This document shows positions 12,551-24,603 of a DNA stretch of 64,000 nt, in pieces. The stretch is from NCBI GenBank assembly GCA_027924585.1, contig BSBM01000092.1, forward strand, positions 5,804,001 through 5,868,000, given 5' to 3'. The first letter of the stretch is position 1. Each line of letters begins with the position of its first letter. This DNA is from Larix kaempferi. Its lineage: Eukaryota; Streptophyta; Pinopsida; Pinales; Pinaceae. The notes beneath the pieces were generated by a model. It ran no database searches and was not told the origin of the DNA. It saw only the letters and a list, made by a program, of their open reading frames with translations. The position numbers were made by a program, and so were the translations under genes.

Positions 12551-12569
12551 GGTCCCGGCAATGGAACCA
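12551..12569 (-). other. Primer-binding site of element A
   Basis: Two bases inside the 5' LTR, the minus strand reads TGGTTCCATTGCCGGGACC. The first 13 bases are also next to F's LTR. It resembles the tRNA-Asp-type site TGGCGCCGTTGCCGGGGA with several differences; the tRNA is not settled. Confidence 0.72.
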
Positions 12570-12571
12570 TT

Positions 12572-13228
12572 TGTTGACACAACTCTTCTCGACAGGGGTT
12601 CACACTGTCGTCTACAAATACCAACAACCCTTATGCACTGGCTCGGAAAGGGGTTACCCTTCCAGCAATGTTTGTGAAGTAGACGAGGTCTTATCCGAAG
12701 TGAATAAGGGTGCTGCAGGAACTAAGCTTCAGCAGTTGCGAAGGAGATGTGCACAGATAGACCAGAGATTTACACTAATTTCCACTATCTATTTAACCAA
12801 TCATTTGCATACATATCTATTTTAACACACAGTTGACCGCACATTCATATTAACCAATAACATGTATCAGCATAAATCAACAAAGACAATTAGATAACCC
12901 ATAACAATGCAATTTATAACCAAACATCTTCATTCATCAACATCTGTGGAACAAACCTCACAGAGAATAGTCAAGTCTTTCCTTATCGTGGATACAATAG
13001 AGGTCAAAAAGATTGCTCAAAACTTTTAAACTTCGATGCCCTTGGGCTTACAATATTGTTCTATTTATATATTTATCCCTTATTAGAATCTGGTCCACAT
13101 GACCGACTCAACTAATCTAATACTTCTTGTATTTCCCCAAAACGTGGCAAAAGGTCCTTTTTTCTGCGGGATGACCCTTTTGCATTTGTCGGCTTCCTCA
13201 CTTCCAGAGGATCTGTCCCATGCCAACA
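12572..13228 (-). repeat. Element A 5' LTR
   Basis: Plus-strand ends TGTTGACACA...GCCAACA, 657 bp, aligned throughout with 4899-5555. A TATA-like AT stretch at 13062-13076 mirrors the other copy. It is followed by the right copy of the ATATC duplication. Confidence 0.93.
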
Positions 13229-13643
13229 ATATCTTTAGTTGGAAGCAAATGAAACAATACTTTGAATTGAAAAATATAGGGATTATTGTAAAAGAAAAGG
13301 AACTAGAGATGAAATCTTTTGAATGACCAAGGAGATAATGAGTCTCTAAAATATTATGAAGAAAGATTTCAACTATAGTTCATGGGTGTGTCTTAGATGG
13401 AAAATCCCTCAGTCTTGTGCTACTCAGGGGAGTACGAAAATAATTGATTCAACCTCTAAACCTTCTTGAAAATGGATACATATTTCAATTATCTTTAGAA
13501 GAGACAAAGAAAGTATTCAAAAACTACTCTATATTTACAAGATAGAGTAGTAGGGAAGGTGGAAATATTCCTTAATTAGCAACATCTACATTTACAAATC
13601 TTACTAACAATGATATATGAGGTTTATTAGAGGATATGAAAAC
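13229..13643 (+). pseudogene. Element H gag, fragment 2
   Basis: It resumes H gag after insertion A: WKQMKQYFE matches the WDQMKQAFL block of plant gypsy gag, followed in a shifted frame by NESLKYYEERFQL (family pattern ESLEDYVERFQ), then LLRGVRK and LNLLENG. Several stops. The right end is cut by C1. Confidence 0.75.
13639..13643. repeat. Probable target-site duplication of C1 (AAAAC / AAAAA)
   Basis: AAAAC precedes C1's 5' LTR; AAAAA (25009-25013) follows its 3' LTR. One mismatch in A-rich sequence makes this only moderately convincing on its own; the continuation of H gag on both sides supports it. Confidence 0.6.
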
Positions 13644-14059
13644 TGTTAGGAATGTGTGCCAACCCTTCTCTTTGCTTTGTTAGTATATTGTTGTTGGACG
13701 CATATGCTTTGTAAGTCGTCCCGTAGTATTATATGTTCCATGGTATTGATCCATAGTTTGTATTATCCCATAGTTTTATATTTTCCATGGTATTGATCCA
13801 CAGTATTGGACGCATATGCTTTGTAAGTCGTCCCGTAGTATTATATGTTCCATGGTATTGATCCATAGTATTGGACGCATAGGCTTAGTATATAAGTATG
13901 CATTGAGGCCAATGAAGGCATCCACAAGTTATTTATATTGAACTTGCTCAAAGGAGGTTGTCCCCTCGAAGTTGCCCATGATTAATAAATCTCTTCTGTG
14001 TTCTGTTATTTTTGATATATTGTGCATTTTCATTAATTAATTGCTAGAGGTTCCTCACA
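13644..14059 (+). repeat. C1 5' LTR (416 bp)
   Basis: It begins TGTTAGGAA and ends TTCCTCACA, with TATA-like GTATATAAG near 13889 and AATAAA at about 13983. It contains an internal duplication of the segment around TTGGACGCATATGCTTTGTAAGTCG. Confidence 0.92.
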
Positions 14060-14061
14060 TC

Positions 14062-14073
14062 TGGTATCAGAGC
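14062..14073 (+). other. C1 primer-binding site, initiator Met tRNA
   Basis: TGGTATCAGAGC, two bases after the LTR, is the exact complement of the 3' end of plant initiator methionine tRNA. Confidence 0.95.
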
Positions 14074-14962
14074 ACTTTCTTAGGATCATTGGGTGGAATT
14101 TCGGACAAATTTTTTTTCACATCTATATTGCTCCTTTCAATTGTAGGTTTGGATCCGGGAGTAATCCTTATCCCCTTAACTATGGGAAGTACTTGAGAAT
14201 AGACCTAAAACTCATTGTGAGGAGTACCATAGGAACCCCGAAGTAGCTGGCCCATTGAGAGGACCTGGAAGCGAAAAGGGCAATGACCCCTACCTGATTG
14301 ACTAGTTCCCACTTGTGAGGTAAACCAAGAGTTGTCATTTGTGGAAAAGCGATTATCAGTTTTTCCTGAGCCATGGAGTAAGGGGTACTTCCCTTGTACA
14401 CAATCCATCAGACAACATTGGCAGCCGAGTGAATCCCTTGAACCATTAGGAATCCAGGCATACCAGGGGCCCATATCTATTTCCAGCTGATAAATAGTAG
14501 ATTACGTCTATCCAGAGCCATTGCAGATCAATTCGCCATATCTTGCTTGTTTTAAATCTGCTTCCCTTGAAAATTTACTAACACCCTTGCAATCCCATTC
14601 TTCATATTTCCTTCCTGAGGAACCTATCCGAAATTCCACTTCCCGAAGCCAAAAATATCACACCTATCTATTTTTAGGGGTTTCCATAACTTCTTCTATT
14701 TTCACCCAATCGGCTTCAAATTTTTCCATAGTGTTCATTTCCTATTTCTGCTTCTTTGTCCTTCTTTGAAAATTTTTCTTATTCTTTCACCCTGTTTATG
14801 AAATTCCCATTTTATGATTCCCTGTCCATAAGAAAGTGCCCAAAACCTAGTCAAACCCCAATTAACCATCAGAGTTTTTCCCAAATCCAAATTTTCCTTT
14901 ACTAAAGAAGTTTTTGTTTTCGTTTTTCTACCCATCCCCTCCTCCCTCCCCCCAAAAAAATC

Positions 14963-17210
14963 ATGGTTATGCTTTTCACCCACGCAGGAGAAAAAAACAT
15001 GGAGGAAGAACTTGCATCCCTCAAGACCAAAATCCAAGATCTGGATGAAAATATTCTCAAATTCCATCTTCAGCCTTCATCCATGAACAACAGACGACAG
15101 TCAGAGTCTTCTGCAGACACTGGGTTCTCTTCTCCCACCACTTTTTGTGGGCCAAAGATTGATTTTCCTCGCTTCAATGGTGATGATCCGACTGGATAGA
15201 TATGTTAGGCAGAAAAAATTTCAATTTGCATAATACTTTTGATGTCAACAAAGTTACACTTGCATCCTTTCATTTGGAACATGAATCCCTTGAATGGTTC
15301 CGTTGGTACATCAAGACTCATGCATAGCCCAAATGGACATATTTTTTCCAACTCCTTTTGCAACGATTTCTTCCTAGTTCTTTTGATGACTTCACAGGAG
15401 CACTCACTAAAATTCTCCAAATTGGCACTATGAGAGAGTATCAGACAAGATTTGAGAAACTAACCAATCACACAGAAGGATTTTCTGATGAATTCTATAG
15501 GATTTGTTCTGTCAGTGGTCTCAAAGATGCAATCCGATATGAAGTTAAAATGTTCTGTACCAGCACAATGATGGAAGTCCTAGGGTTGGATAAGTTGGCG
15601 GATGACAAGATCATAGCCCAGCAATGCTCCAAATCAACTTTTGTTCCATTAAAAAATATTGTTTCCAAAATACCTGCCATCACGCCAGCTCCCAAAGCAA
15701 CTCGTATCAAGCAATTGTATAAAGCAAAGATGCAGGCATGTCGAGAAAAAGGGTTTTGTTATAATTGCGATGAGAAATTCACTCGATGGCATAGATGTGT
15801 TGAGCAAAATCTCTATCTCTTGGATGTGGATTCTCCGCTTGCAACTGAAATTTGTGAAGAAGCTCAGGATACAGTAGATGATCAGGTCAACATTCAGCAG
15901 CCTCCTGTTGACCCTCCTTATTAGGATGACCATCCAGATATATCTCTCCATGCCTTAGCCAAAGTCACCACCCCACAAACAATGCGGGTCAAGGGTTACT
16001 TCAAGAATCTCCCTCTTACAATTCTCATTGATTTTGGTAGCACTCATAACTTCATTGGCCCTCGGAGCACCAAATAGGATGATTTTTTTGTCCATCCTTG
16101 CTCCAAATTTGAATTCATGATTTCCAATGGGGTCACCTTACCTTCCAAGGGGAAGTGTTGCAATGCGCATATCTCTATTGGATATTATAACCCGCGCTCC
16201 GACATGTTTTCCTTGCCCTTAGGTGGATGTGATTTGGTTTTGGGTGCCCACTGGTTACACACACTTGGACCAATATTATGGGATTTTGCTAAACTTTGGA
16301 TGCAGTTTTCAGTCAATGGGAAAAAGCACACATTGAAGGGATTACAACAAGGGTCTCTCAACATCATCAGTTCACATCGCCTGGAAAAGCTCCTTAAGAA
16401 GAATTCACATGGTTTCATCGCTCGAATCCATTCCATTTAGATGAAAACTTTAGTGGTCTCCACTAATCCTTTGGATCTACAACAAATTTTGGATGGATAT
16501 GCATGTGTCTTTGCTGAACCAGTGGAATTGATTGCCTACTACCGCAAGTTTTTCAAGCATTACGAGAATATTGCATTTCCATTAACCACTCTCTATAAAA
16601 AGGATGTTTTTACATGAACAAATGCTGTTGAGTGTGCATTTGACAAACTGAAACAAGCTATGTGTACTACACCTGTTCTAGCTATGCCCAATTTTTCCAA
16701 ACCCTTCATTATTGAGAGTGATGCTTGTGACAATGGAATTGGTGTTGTTATCCTTTGAGATGAACATTCCCTTGCATTCACCAGCAAGGCCCTTTTTGGT
16801 CAGAATTTAGTCGCCTCTACATATGAGAAGGAAATAATGGATATTTCGCATGCAGTACAGAAGTGGCGGCCACACCTATTAGGGAATCATTTTTGCATCA
16901 AGACTGAGCACCAAAGTCTAAAATATTTCCTGGCACAATGGGTATCCTCCCCAATACAACAGAAATGGGTTGGAAAAATAATGAGTTATGACTATGAGAT
17001 CACTTACAAGAAGGGTACGACAATCTTTTGGTGGATGCTCTTTCTCACACATTTGATGACCAAGTTTCTCTTTTAGATATTTCTATGCCTGTTGCAAATT
17101 GGTTGCAATGTTGTTAGCAGAGCTATATCAATGACTCCTCATTATATCAAATCATTCAACAATTTTCCAACATCCCTTCTATTGTACCTCATTACTCTTG
17201 GGATGGTTCT
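14963..17210 (+). pseudogene. C1 gag, protease and RNase H, with RT deleted
   Basis: From the start (MVMLFTHAGEKNMEEE) it follows C2 and C3 gag: FPRFNGDDPTG, FDDFTGALTK, the REYQTRFEKL block, the knuckle CYNCDEKFTRWHRC, and the protease block ILIDFGSTHNFI (D-F-G in place of D-S-G). After YACVFAEPVE the frame jumps straight to AYYRKFFKHYENI, which in C2 lies beyond the catalytic FDD; nearly all of RT is missing by one deletion near 16528. RNase H follows (FIIESDACDNG, TYEKEIM, SLKYFLAQW). Stops at 15197, 15922, 16076 and elsewhere. C2 interrupts it at 17210. Confidence 0.9.
17206..17210. repeat. Target-site duplication of C2 (GTTCT / GTGCT)
   Basis: GTTCT left of C2 and GTGCT at 23249-23253 right of it, one mismatch. 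The uninterrupted relative (C2 at about 21526) reads GGATGGTGCTTCC, which shows GTGCT is the original target. Confidence 0.85.
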
Positions 17211-17583
17211 TGTTAGGAACCCATGACTTTACTTTGTTAGTATATTGTTGTTGGATGCATATGCATTGTAAGTCATCCCTTAGTATTTGTTGATCCATAG
17301 TTGTGTTATTGTTGTTTGTCGCATATGCTTTGTAAGTCGCCCATAGTATTGTTGATCCATAGTTTGTATTGGCCCATAGTTTTGACCCATAGTATGGGAG
17401 CCTAGACTTAGTATATAAGTGTGTGTTGAGGCCTATGAAGGCACTGTGAAGCTATTTGTATTGAGATTGCTCAAAGGAGGTTGCCCCCTCGAAGTGGCTT
17501 GCGATCAATAAAAGTGATTCTAAGTTCTGTCATTTCTTCTATTTCGCATATTCTTATTAATTAATTGTTGCAGGTTCACCACA
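17211..17583 (+). repeat. C2 5' LTR (373 bp)
   Basis: TGTTAGGAACCC...GGTTCACCACA, with TATA-like TATATAAG near 17412 and AATAAAAG near 17505. The next bases, TGGTATTAGAGT (17586-17597), are the Met-tRNA primer site with two C-to-T changes. Confidence 0.94.
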
Positions 17584-18541
17584 TCTGGTATTAGAGTACT
17601 TTCTTGGTCACTTTGGGTGGAATTTCTGCCAAAATGTTTTTTCGCATCTATTGCAAGTTCAGATCTTGGAATAATCCCTATCCGCTTAACTATGGGAAGT
17701 ACTTGGGCATAATACCTAAAACTCATTGTGAGGAGTACCACAAGAACCCCATAGTAGTTGGCCCATTAAGAGGATCTGCCAGCGAAAAGGACAACGACCC
17801 TTACCTGATTGAGTAGTTCCCACCCGTGAGGTAAACCAAGAGCTTTCGTTTGGGGCAAAGCAATTATCAGTTTTACCTGAGCCGTGGAGTGAGGAGTACT
17901 GCTCCAATACGCAAGACGTCAGACAACATTGGTGGACGAGTGAAACCCCTTAACTATTAGGAAGCCACACATACCTGGGGTCCATATCTATTTTTAGCTG
18001 AACTGTTGCCGATCATTGCTGCGCCATTTCAGATCCATTCTTAAAGCCGTTCTAGATCTAGCCATTTCAGATCTATTTTAGATCCATCCATTTTCAATCC
18101 ATTCGGCACCTTTTCAAATCCCTCTGTTTCTGATCACTCTGTTTCCCTTTAAACTTCCTAGGAACCCCTGTAATCCCATTCTGCATATTTCCTTCCTGAG
18201 GACCCTATCCCAAATTTCACTTCCCAAAGCCTGAAATCCCACATTTGTCTATTTTTAGGGTTTACCATAACTTCCTCATATTTCACCCAATCACCTTCAA
18301 ATTTTACCACAGAGTTCCTTTCCTAATTTTGCTTCTTTGTCCCTCTCTGCCAAATTTTCTCATTCTTTCACCCCACTTCTGAAATCCTCATTTTCTGCTT
18401 CCCTGACCATTCGACGGTGTCCAAAACCTAGTCAAACGCCAATTACCCTTCAGATTTTTTCCCAAATCCAGATTTTCCTTTACTGAAACAATTTCTGGTT
18501 TTGTTTTTCTACCCAGTCAAAAAAAAAAAAAACTCCTGGTT

Positions 18542-21500
18542 ATGGTTGTCACCCGCGCAGGAGCAAAAACCATGGAAGAAGCACTTGCAGCCATCCAAGC
18601 CAAACTCCAAGATCTTGATGAAAAATTTCTCAGCCTCCATCTTGAGCATTCATCCATGAACAACAAACGACAATCTGAGTCTTCATCAGACAATGGGTTC
18701 TCTTCTTCCAGCAATTTTTGTGGTTCGAAGCTTGATTTTGCTCGCTTCAATGGTACTGATCCAACTGGATGGATCTATAATGCAGAACAATATTTCAATC
18801 TGCATAATACTTTTGATGTCAACAAAGTTCCACTTTCATCCTTTCATTTGTAACAAGAAGCTCTTCAATGGTACCGTTGGTACATCAAGGCTCATGAAGA
18901 GCCAAAATGGACAGATTTTTGCCAGCTCCTTTTCAACGATTTGGTCCCAGTGCTTTTGATGACTTCATAGGAGCCATCACTAAACTTCGCCAAATTGGCA
19001 CTATGAGAGAGTACCAAACCGAATTTGAGAAACTAACCAACCAAACCGAAGGATTACCTGATGACTTCTATCGGAGTTGTTTTATCAGTGGTCTAAATGA
19101 TGCAATCCGCTCTGAGGTCAAAATGTTCTGTCCCAAAACCATGATGGAAGCCCTAGGGTTGGCTAAGTTGGCAGAAACAAGATTGTAGCCTAATAGCACT
19201 CCAAACCCACTTTTGTTCCCTTCCAAAATATGGGTTCTCAATGACCTCCCATCCTTCCAGCTCCTCGACCAACTCCTATCAAGCATTTGTCTGAAACTGA
19301 GATGTAGGCACACAGAGAAAAAGGGCCTTTTTTATAACTGTGATGAGAAATTCACTAGGGGACATAGATGTGTTTAGAAAAATATCTATCTTTTGGATAT
19401 GGATTCTCCACTTGCCTTTGCAATTGGTGAAGAAGCTCCAGATACAATGGATACTTAGGTCCACATTTCGGAGCTGCCTTTTGACCCTCCGTCTCAGGAT
19501 GACCACCCAGAGATATCTCTCCATGCTTTAGCTAGAATCACCACCCCCCAAACCATGCGAGTCAGGGGTTACTTCAAAAAGCTTCCTCTTACAATACTCA
19601 TTGATTCTGGTAGCACTCATAATTTCATTGCCCCTCGGATATCCAAACAGGCTGATTGTTTTATCCATCCTTGCTACAACTTTGAAGTCATGGTTTCTAA
19701 TGGGGGCACCTTACCTTGCAAAGCGAAGTGTCGTACTGTGCGTAACTCTATGGGAGATTATAACCTACGCTTTGACATGTTTTCCTTGACTTTAGGTGGA
19801 TGTGATGTTGTTTTGGGCGCTCAATGGCTACGCACACTTGGCCCCATCTTATGGGATTTTGCTGAACTTTGGATGCATTTTTCCCCCAATGGACAAAAAC
19901 ACACATTGACAGGCTTGTAACCAAGGTCTCTCAGCATCATCACCTCGCATCGCATGGAAAAACTCCTTAAGAAGAATTCACATGGTGTCATCGCTCAGAT
20001 CCATTCCATTCAGATGCAACCATCAGCGGTCTCCACTACTCGTTTGGATCTACAACAAATTATGGATCGATATACTGGTGTCTTTGATGAACCAGTGGGA
20101 TTTCCACCTTCAAGGCCAGAGGACCATCATATTCAACTCCTTCCTGGAAGTGTTCCTCCCAACATCAGGCCCTATCACTACCCATTTCACCAAAAAACTG
20201 AGATTGAAATGCTTGTTCGGGACTTACTGAAGCAAGGTATTATTCGCCCAAGCACTAGTTCCTTTTCTTCACTAGTTCTTCTCGTCCGCAAAAAATATGG
20301 GTCATGGTGCATTTGCATTGACTTCCGAGCACTTAATCACCTCACTATCAAGGATAAGTTTCCAATTCCTATTGTTGATGAGCTTCATGGTGCTCAATTT
20401 TTCTCCAAGTTGGATCTTCATTCTGGGTATCATCAAATTTGGGTTCATGAGGATGATATCCCTAAAATAACTTTCCGCACACATGATGGCCACTATGAAT
20501 TTTTTGTCATGCCCTTTGGCCTCACTAATTCTCCTTCCACATTCTAGGGCTTGATGAATAAAATATTTCAGCCCTACTTGCGGAAATTCATTATGATATT
20601 CTTTGATGATATCCTCATCTACAGTAAAACCTGGGATGAACATCTCCAACATCTGGATCTTGTAATGAAACTTTTCTCTGACCATCATCTCCATGCCAAA
20701 TAGTCTAAATGTGTTTTTGGATAGCAGGAAGTCGAGTATCTCGGGAACATTATCTCAGCAGAAGGGGTTCGCATGGATCCTTCCAAAATCGCTGCCATGA
20801 ACAATTGGCCACATCCTCAGACACTCAAGAGCCTTTGTGGTTTTTTGGGGTTGAATGGCTACTACCGCAAGTTTGTCAAGGATTATGGGAAGATTGAAGC
20901 TCCATTAACTGCTCTATTGAAAAAGGATACTTTTACATGGACACATGCTACTGAGTGTGCATTTAACAAACTAAAACAAGCTATGTGTACTACACCTGTT
21001 CTAGCTATGCCTGATTTTTCCAAGCCCTTCGCTATTGAGAGTGATGCTTGCGGAAATGGAGTTGGTGCTGTTCTCCTGCAAGATGAACACCCCATTGCAT
21101 TCACCAGCAAATCCCTTTCAGGTAAGAATTTAGCTGCCTCTACATATGAGAAAAAAATGATGGCTATTTTGCATGTAGTACAGAAGTGGCACCCATACCT
21201 ATTAGGGAATCATTTATGCATCAAGACTGATCACCAGAGTCTGAAATATTTCCTGGAACAATGTGTATCCTCCCTAGCACAACAAAAATGGGTTAGCAAA
21301 GTCATGGGTTATGACTATGAGATCACTTACAAGAAGGGTAAGGACAATATTGTGGCGGATGCTCTTTCTTGCACATTTGATGACCAAGGTTCTCTTTCAG
21401 CTATTTCTATGCCTGTTCCAAATTGGTTGCAATCTGTTCAACAGGGCTATGTCAATGACTCTTCATTATCTTAAATTATCCAATGCTTAGCCAACAACCC

Positions 21501-22881
21501 TTCTGCTGTACCACATTACTCTTGGGATGGTGCTTCCCTGAGATACAAGGGTCGTCTGGTGCTTCTCCAGATAACATATATTCAACAGGCTATCTTTTAT
21601 GAACTCCATGCTTCTCCATCGGCAGGGCACTTTGGGTTCCTCAAAACATATGAGTAGTAACGGCGTAAATTCTTTTGGCAGGGAATGAAAAGGGCAATTC
21701 AATAGATGGTGGTTGAATGTGATACCTGCCAACGCAATAAGGGTGAAATGACACTCCTTCCTGTATTGCTCGAACCCTTGCCCATACTTACACGGATTTG
21801 GACAGATATTTCTATGGATTTCATTGAAGGGATCCCTAAGTCTGGAGGGAAGACAGTGATTTTTGTTGCGGTTGATCGCCTCTCCAAATATATTCATTTT
21901 TGTGCTCTTAGCCATCCCTATACATCATCTTCAGTGACTCAAATTTTCCTGGACTAGATCTTTTGTCTTCATGGTATCCCTTCTTCCATTGTCTCGGATC
22001 GTGATGCGACTTTCACCAATCATTTTTGGACAGAACTCTTTCGCCACACTGGTACCAAACTGAAGATGAGCTCAGGGTATCACCCACAAACAGATGGTCA
22101 GACTGAAATTATCAATAAATGCTTGGAAACTTATCTCCGTTGCTTCACCTCTGAACAACAACATCAGTGGGCAAAGTGGCTCCCTCTCGCTGAATGGTGG
22201 TACAATACCTCTTACCACACTGCCTCTAAAATGACCCCATATGAAGCAGTCTATGGTCAGGAACTGCCAGTTCTTCTTCCATAGACCCCAACAATTCACT
22301 AGTTCAGGCAGTTGACACAGTCCTTCGCAACCGCGATTTGATTCTTCGCATTTTGTGAGACAATTTTCACATGGCAAGAAATCGCATGAAGCAACAAGAT
22401 GATCAACACCGTTCTGAGCGCACTTTTCAAGCAGGTGATATGGTTTTTCTTCGTCTCTAGCCATACAAGCAATCTTCCCTGAAACTCAAAGGGTGTCATA
22501 AGCTCACTCCAAAGTTCTATGGGCTATATCGGATTCTTCAGAAGATTGGGTCTGTTGCTTATAAATTGGAACTTCCTCCTTCTTCCCGCATTCATCCGGT
22601 ATTTCATGTCTCTTGTCTAAAGAAAGTTCTTGGAACCAACATTAGAGGACAAACTATTTTACCTGAACTAGATAATGAAGGATCCATCCTTTTGGAGCCG
22701 GAGGCCGTCCTCAATAAGTGCACTCGTCAGCTTCGCTCTTACTCTATCACAAAGGTCTTAATTCAGTGGCACAACATGCAACTAGAGGATGCACATGGGA
22801 ACCACTCTTGCAGATTCAACAACAATTTCCACATATAAAGCTTTGAGGACAAATATTTTTCTAAGGGGGAGGGGATGTTAG
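18542..22881 (+). pseudogene. C2 gag-pol with chromodomain
   Basis: Domains in order: gag (starts MVVTRAGAKTMEEAL at 18542; LDFARFNGTDPTGW), knuckle CDEKFTRGHRC near 19345, protease ILIDSGSTHNFI near 19590, RT (ICIDFRALN; MPFGLTNSPSTF; FFDD near 20601), RNase H (AIESDACGNG; IKTDHQSLKYFLEQ), integrase (DISMDFIEGIPKSGGK; SDRDATFTNHFW; SSGYHPQTDGQTE; YHTASKMTPYEAVYGQ) and a chromodomain (KVLIQWHNMQLEDA). Many stops, mostly TAG or TAA at Gln positions, for example 18851, 20545 and 21955, plus a frameshift near 18935. The terminal frame runs through the purine tract and would stop at TAG inside the first six LTR bases. Confidence 0.94.
22863..22875 (+). other. C2 polypurine tract
   Basis: AAGGGGGAGGGGA directly before the 3' LTR; the same tract precedes the C1 3' LTR and, one base shorter, the C3 3' LTR. 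Confidence 0.9.
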
Positions 22882-23248
22882 GAACCCATGTCTTTACTTT
22901 GTTAGTATATTGTTGTTGGACGCATATGCTTTGTAAGTCATCCCGTAGTATTTGTTGATCCATAGTTGTGTTATTGTTGTTTGGCGCATATGCTTTGTAA
23001 GTCGCCCATAGTATTGTTGATCCATAGTTTGTATTGGACCATGGTTTTGACCCATAGTATTGGAGCCTAGACTTAGTATATAAGTGTGTGTTGATTCCTA
23101 TGAAGGCACCATGAAGTTATTTGTATTGAGCTTGCTCAAAGGAGGTTGCCCCCTCGAAGTGGCCTGCGATCAATAAAAGTGATTCTGAGTTCTATCATCT
23201 CTGCTATTTCGCATATTCTTATTAATTAACTGTTGCAGGTTCACCATA
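22876..23248 (+). repeat. C2 3' LTR (373 bp)
   Basis: Same length as the 5' LTR and similar throughout; it ends CACCATA where the 5' copy has CACCACA. It is followed by the GTGCT target copy and C1 sequence. Confidence 0.93.
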
Positions 23249-24603
23249 GTGCTTCCTTGAGATACAAGGTTCATATGGTGCTTCCTTAGAGCATAAATTT
23301 TCAACAGGCTATCTTCTATGAACTCCATGCTTCTCCATTAGCAGGGCACTCTAGGTTCCTCAAACCATATGAGCAGGAATGGCGTAAATTATTTTGGAAG
23401 GGAATGAAAAGGACAATTCAATAGATGGTGGTTGAATGTGATACTGACCATCGTGATAAGGGTGAAACGACACTCCTTCCAGGATTGCTTGGACTCTTTC
23501 CCATCCCTACACAGATTTGGATGGATATTTCTATGGATTTCATTGAAGGGCTCCCTAAATTTGTAGGGAAGACACTGATTTTGGTTGTGGTTGATCGCTT
23601 TTCCAAATATAGTCATTTTTGTGCCCTCATCCATCCCTATACTGCCTCCTCAGTCACACATATTTTCCTAGACCATATCTTCTGTCTTCATGGAATCCCT
23701 TCTTCCATTGTCTTAGATCACAATGCAACTTTCACCAGTCATTTTTGAACATAACTATTTCACCACACTGGTACCAAACTGAAGATGAGTTCAGGGTATC
23801 ACCCAAAAATAGATGGTCAGACTAAATTTATCAACAAATGTTTCGCCACTTCTTTTCATTGCTTCACCTCCAAACAACAACATCAGTGGGAAAAATGGCT
23901 CCCTCTTGTTGAATGGTGGTACAATACCTCCTACCACATTGCATCTAAAATGACTCCATGTGAAGCCGTCTATGGTCAGGAACCACCAGTGCTTCTTCCA
24001 TACACCCCCATCAATTCACTAGTTCAGGTAGTTGAAACAGTTCTTCACTCCCGATATCAGATTCTAAGCATTTTGCAGGACAATCTTCACATGGCAAGAA
24101 ATCGAATGAAACAACATTCCGATCAACATCGCTCTGAGCGCACTTTTCAAGTAGGTGATATGGTTTTTCTTCGTCTACATCCTTACAAGCAATCCTCCCT
24201 AAAAATCAAAGGGAATCATCAGCTGGATCCAAAGTTCTATAGGCCATATAAGATTCCTCAAAATATTGGGTCTATTTCTTATAAATTGGAACTTCCTCCT
24301 TCTTCCCGCATTCATCCAGTATTTCATGTCTCTTGTTTAAAGAAAGTTCTTGGCATCAACATCAGTGCACAAACTATTTTACCAAAACTCGATAATGAAG
24401 AATCCATAATTTTGGAGTTGGAGGACAACCTCACTAGGCGCACTCGTTAGATTCGTTCTTGATCCATCACAGAGGTATTAATTGATTGGCACAGACTGCA
24501 ATCAGAGGATGCTACATGGGAAACACTCTTTTCAGGTTCAACACAAATTTCCACATCTAAAGCTTTGAGGACAAATATTTTTCTAAGGGGGAGGGGATGT
24601 TAG
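23249..24603 (+). pseudogene. C1 integrase and chromodomain (continued)
   Basis: C1 resumes with the segment before integrase, then integrase core blocks ISMDFIEGLPKFVGK, LDHNATFTSHF (second catalytic Asp kept), SSGYHPKIDGQTK and IASKMTPCEAVYGQE, and the C-terminal GDMVFLRLHPYKQ and SRIHPVFHVSCLKKVLG blocks. A chromodomain follows (ITEVLIDWHRLQSEDATWE, near 24465). Frameshifts and stops near 23424, 23748 and 24450. The last codons cross the purine tract and stop at TAG within the LTR start. Confidence 0.92.

Larger units (their letters stand above)
4899..13228 (-). mobile_element. Element A: non-autonomous Athila/Tat-like Ty3/gypsy element
   Basis: An 8,330-bp insertion on the minus strand with two LTRs of identical length (657 bp), a primer site next to the right LTR, a purine tract next to the left LTR and a 5-bp target duplication. 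The internal 7 kb carries, in element order, an N-terminal domain plus gag, zinc knuckles and a DLGS protease (12530-8990), then directly an accessory ORF (8509 to about 5580). No reverse transcriptase, RNase H or integrase is present on either strand. The protein order and residues match element F in this window, which has the full pol. A is therefore a deletion derivative that must have been mobilised by a partner such as F. Confidence 0.88.
17211..23248 (+). mobile_element. Element C2: chromovirus nested in C1, complete structure
   Basis: A 6,038-bp element with two 373-bp LTRs, Met-tRNA primer site (mutated), gag, protease, RT, RNase H, integrase, chromodomain and a purine tract. It is the most complete copy of the C family here but its coding frame has many stops. 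It entered C1, so it is the younger of the two. Confidence 0.94.
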
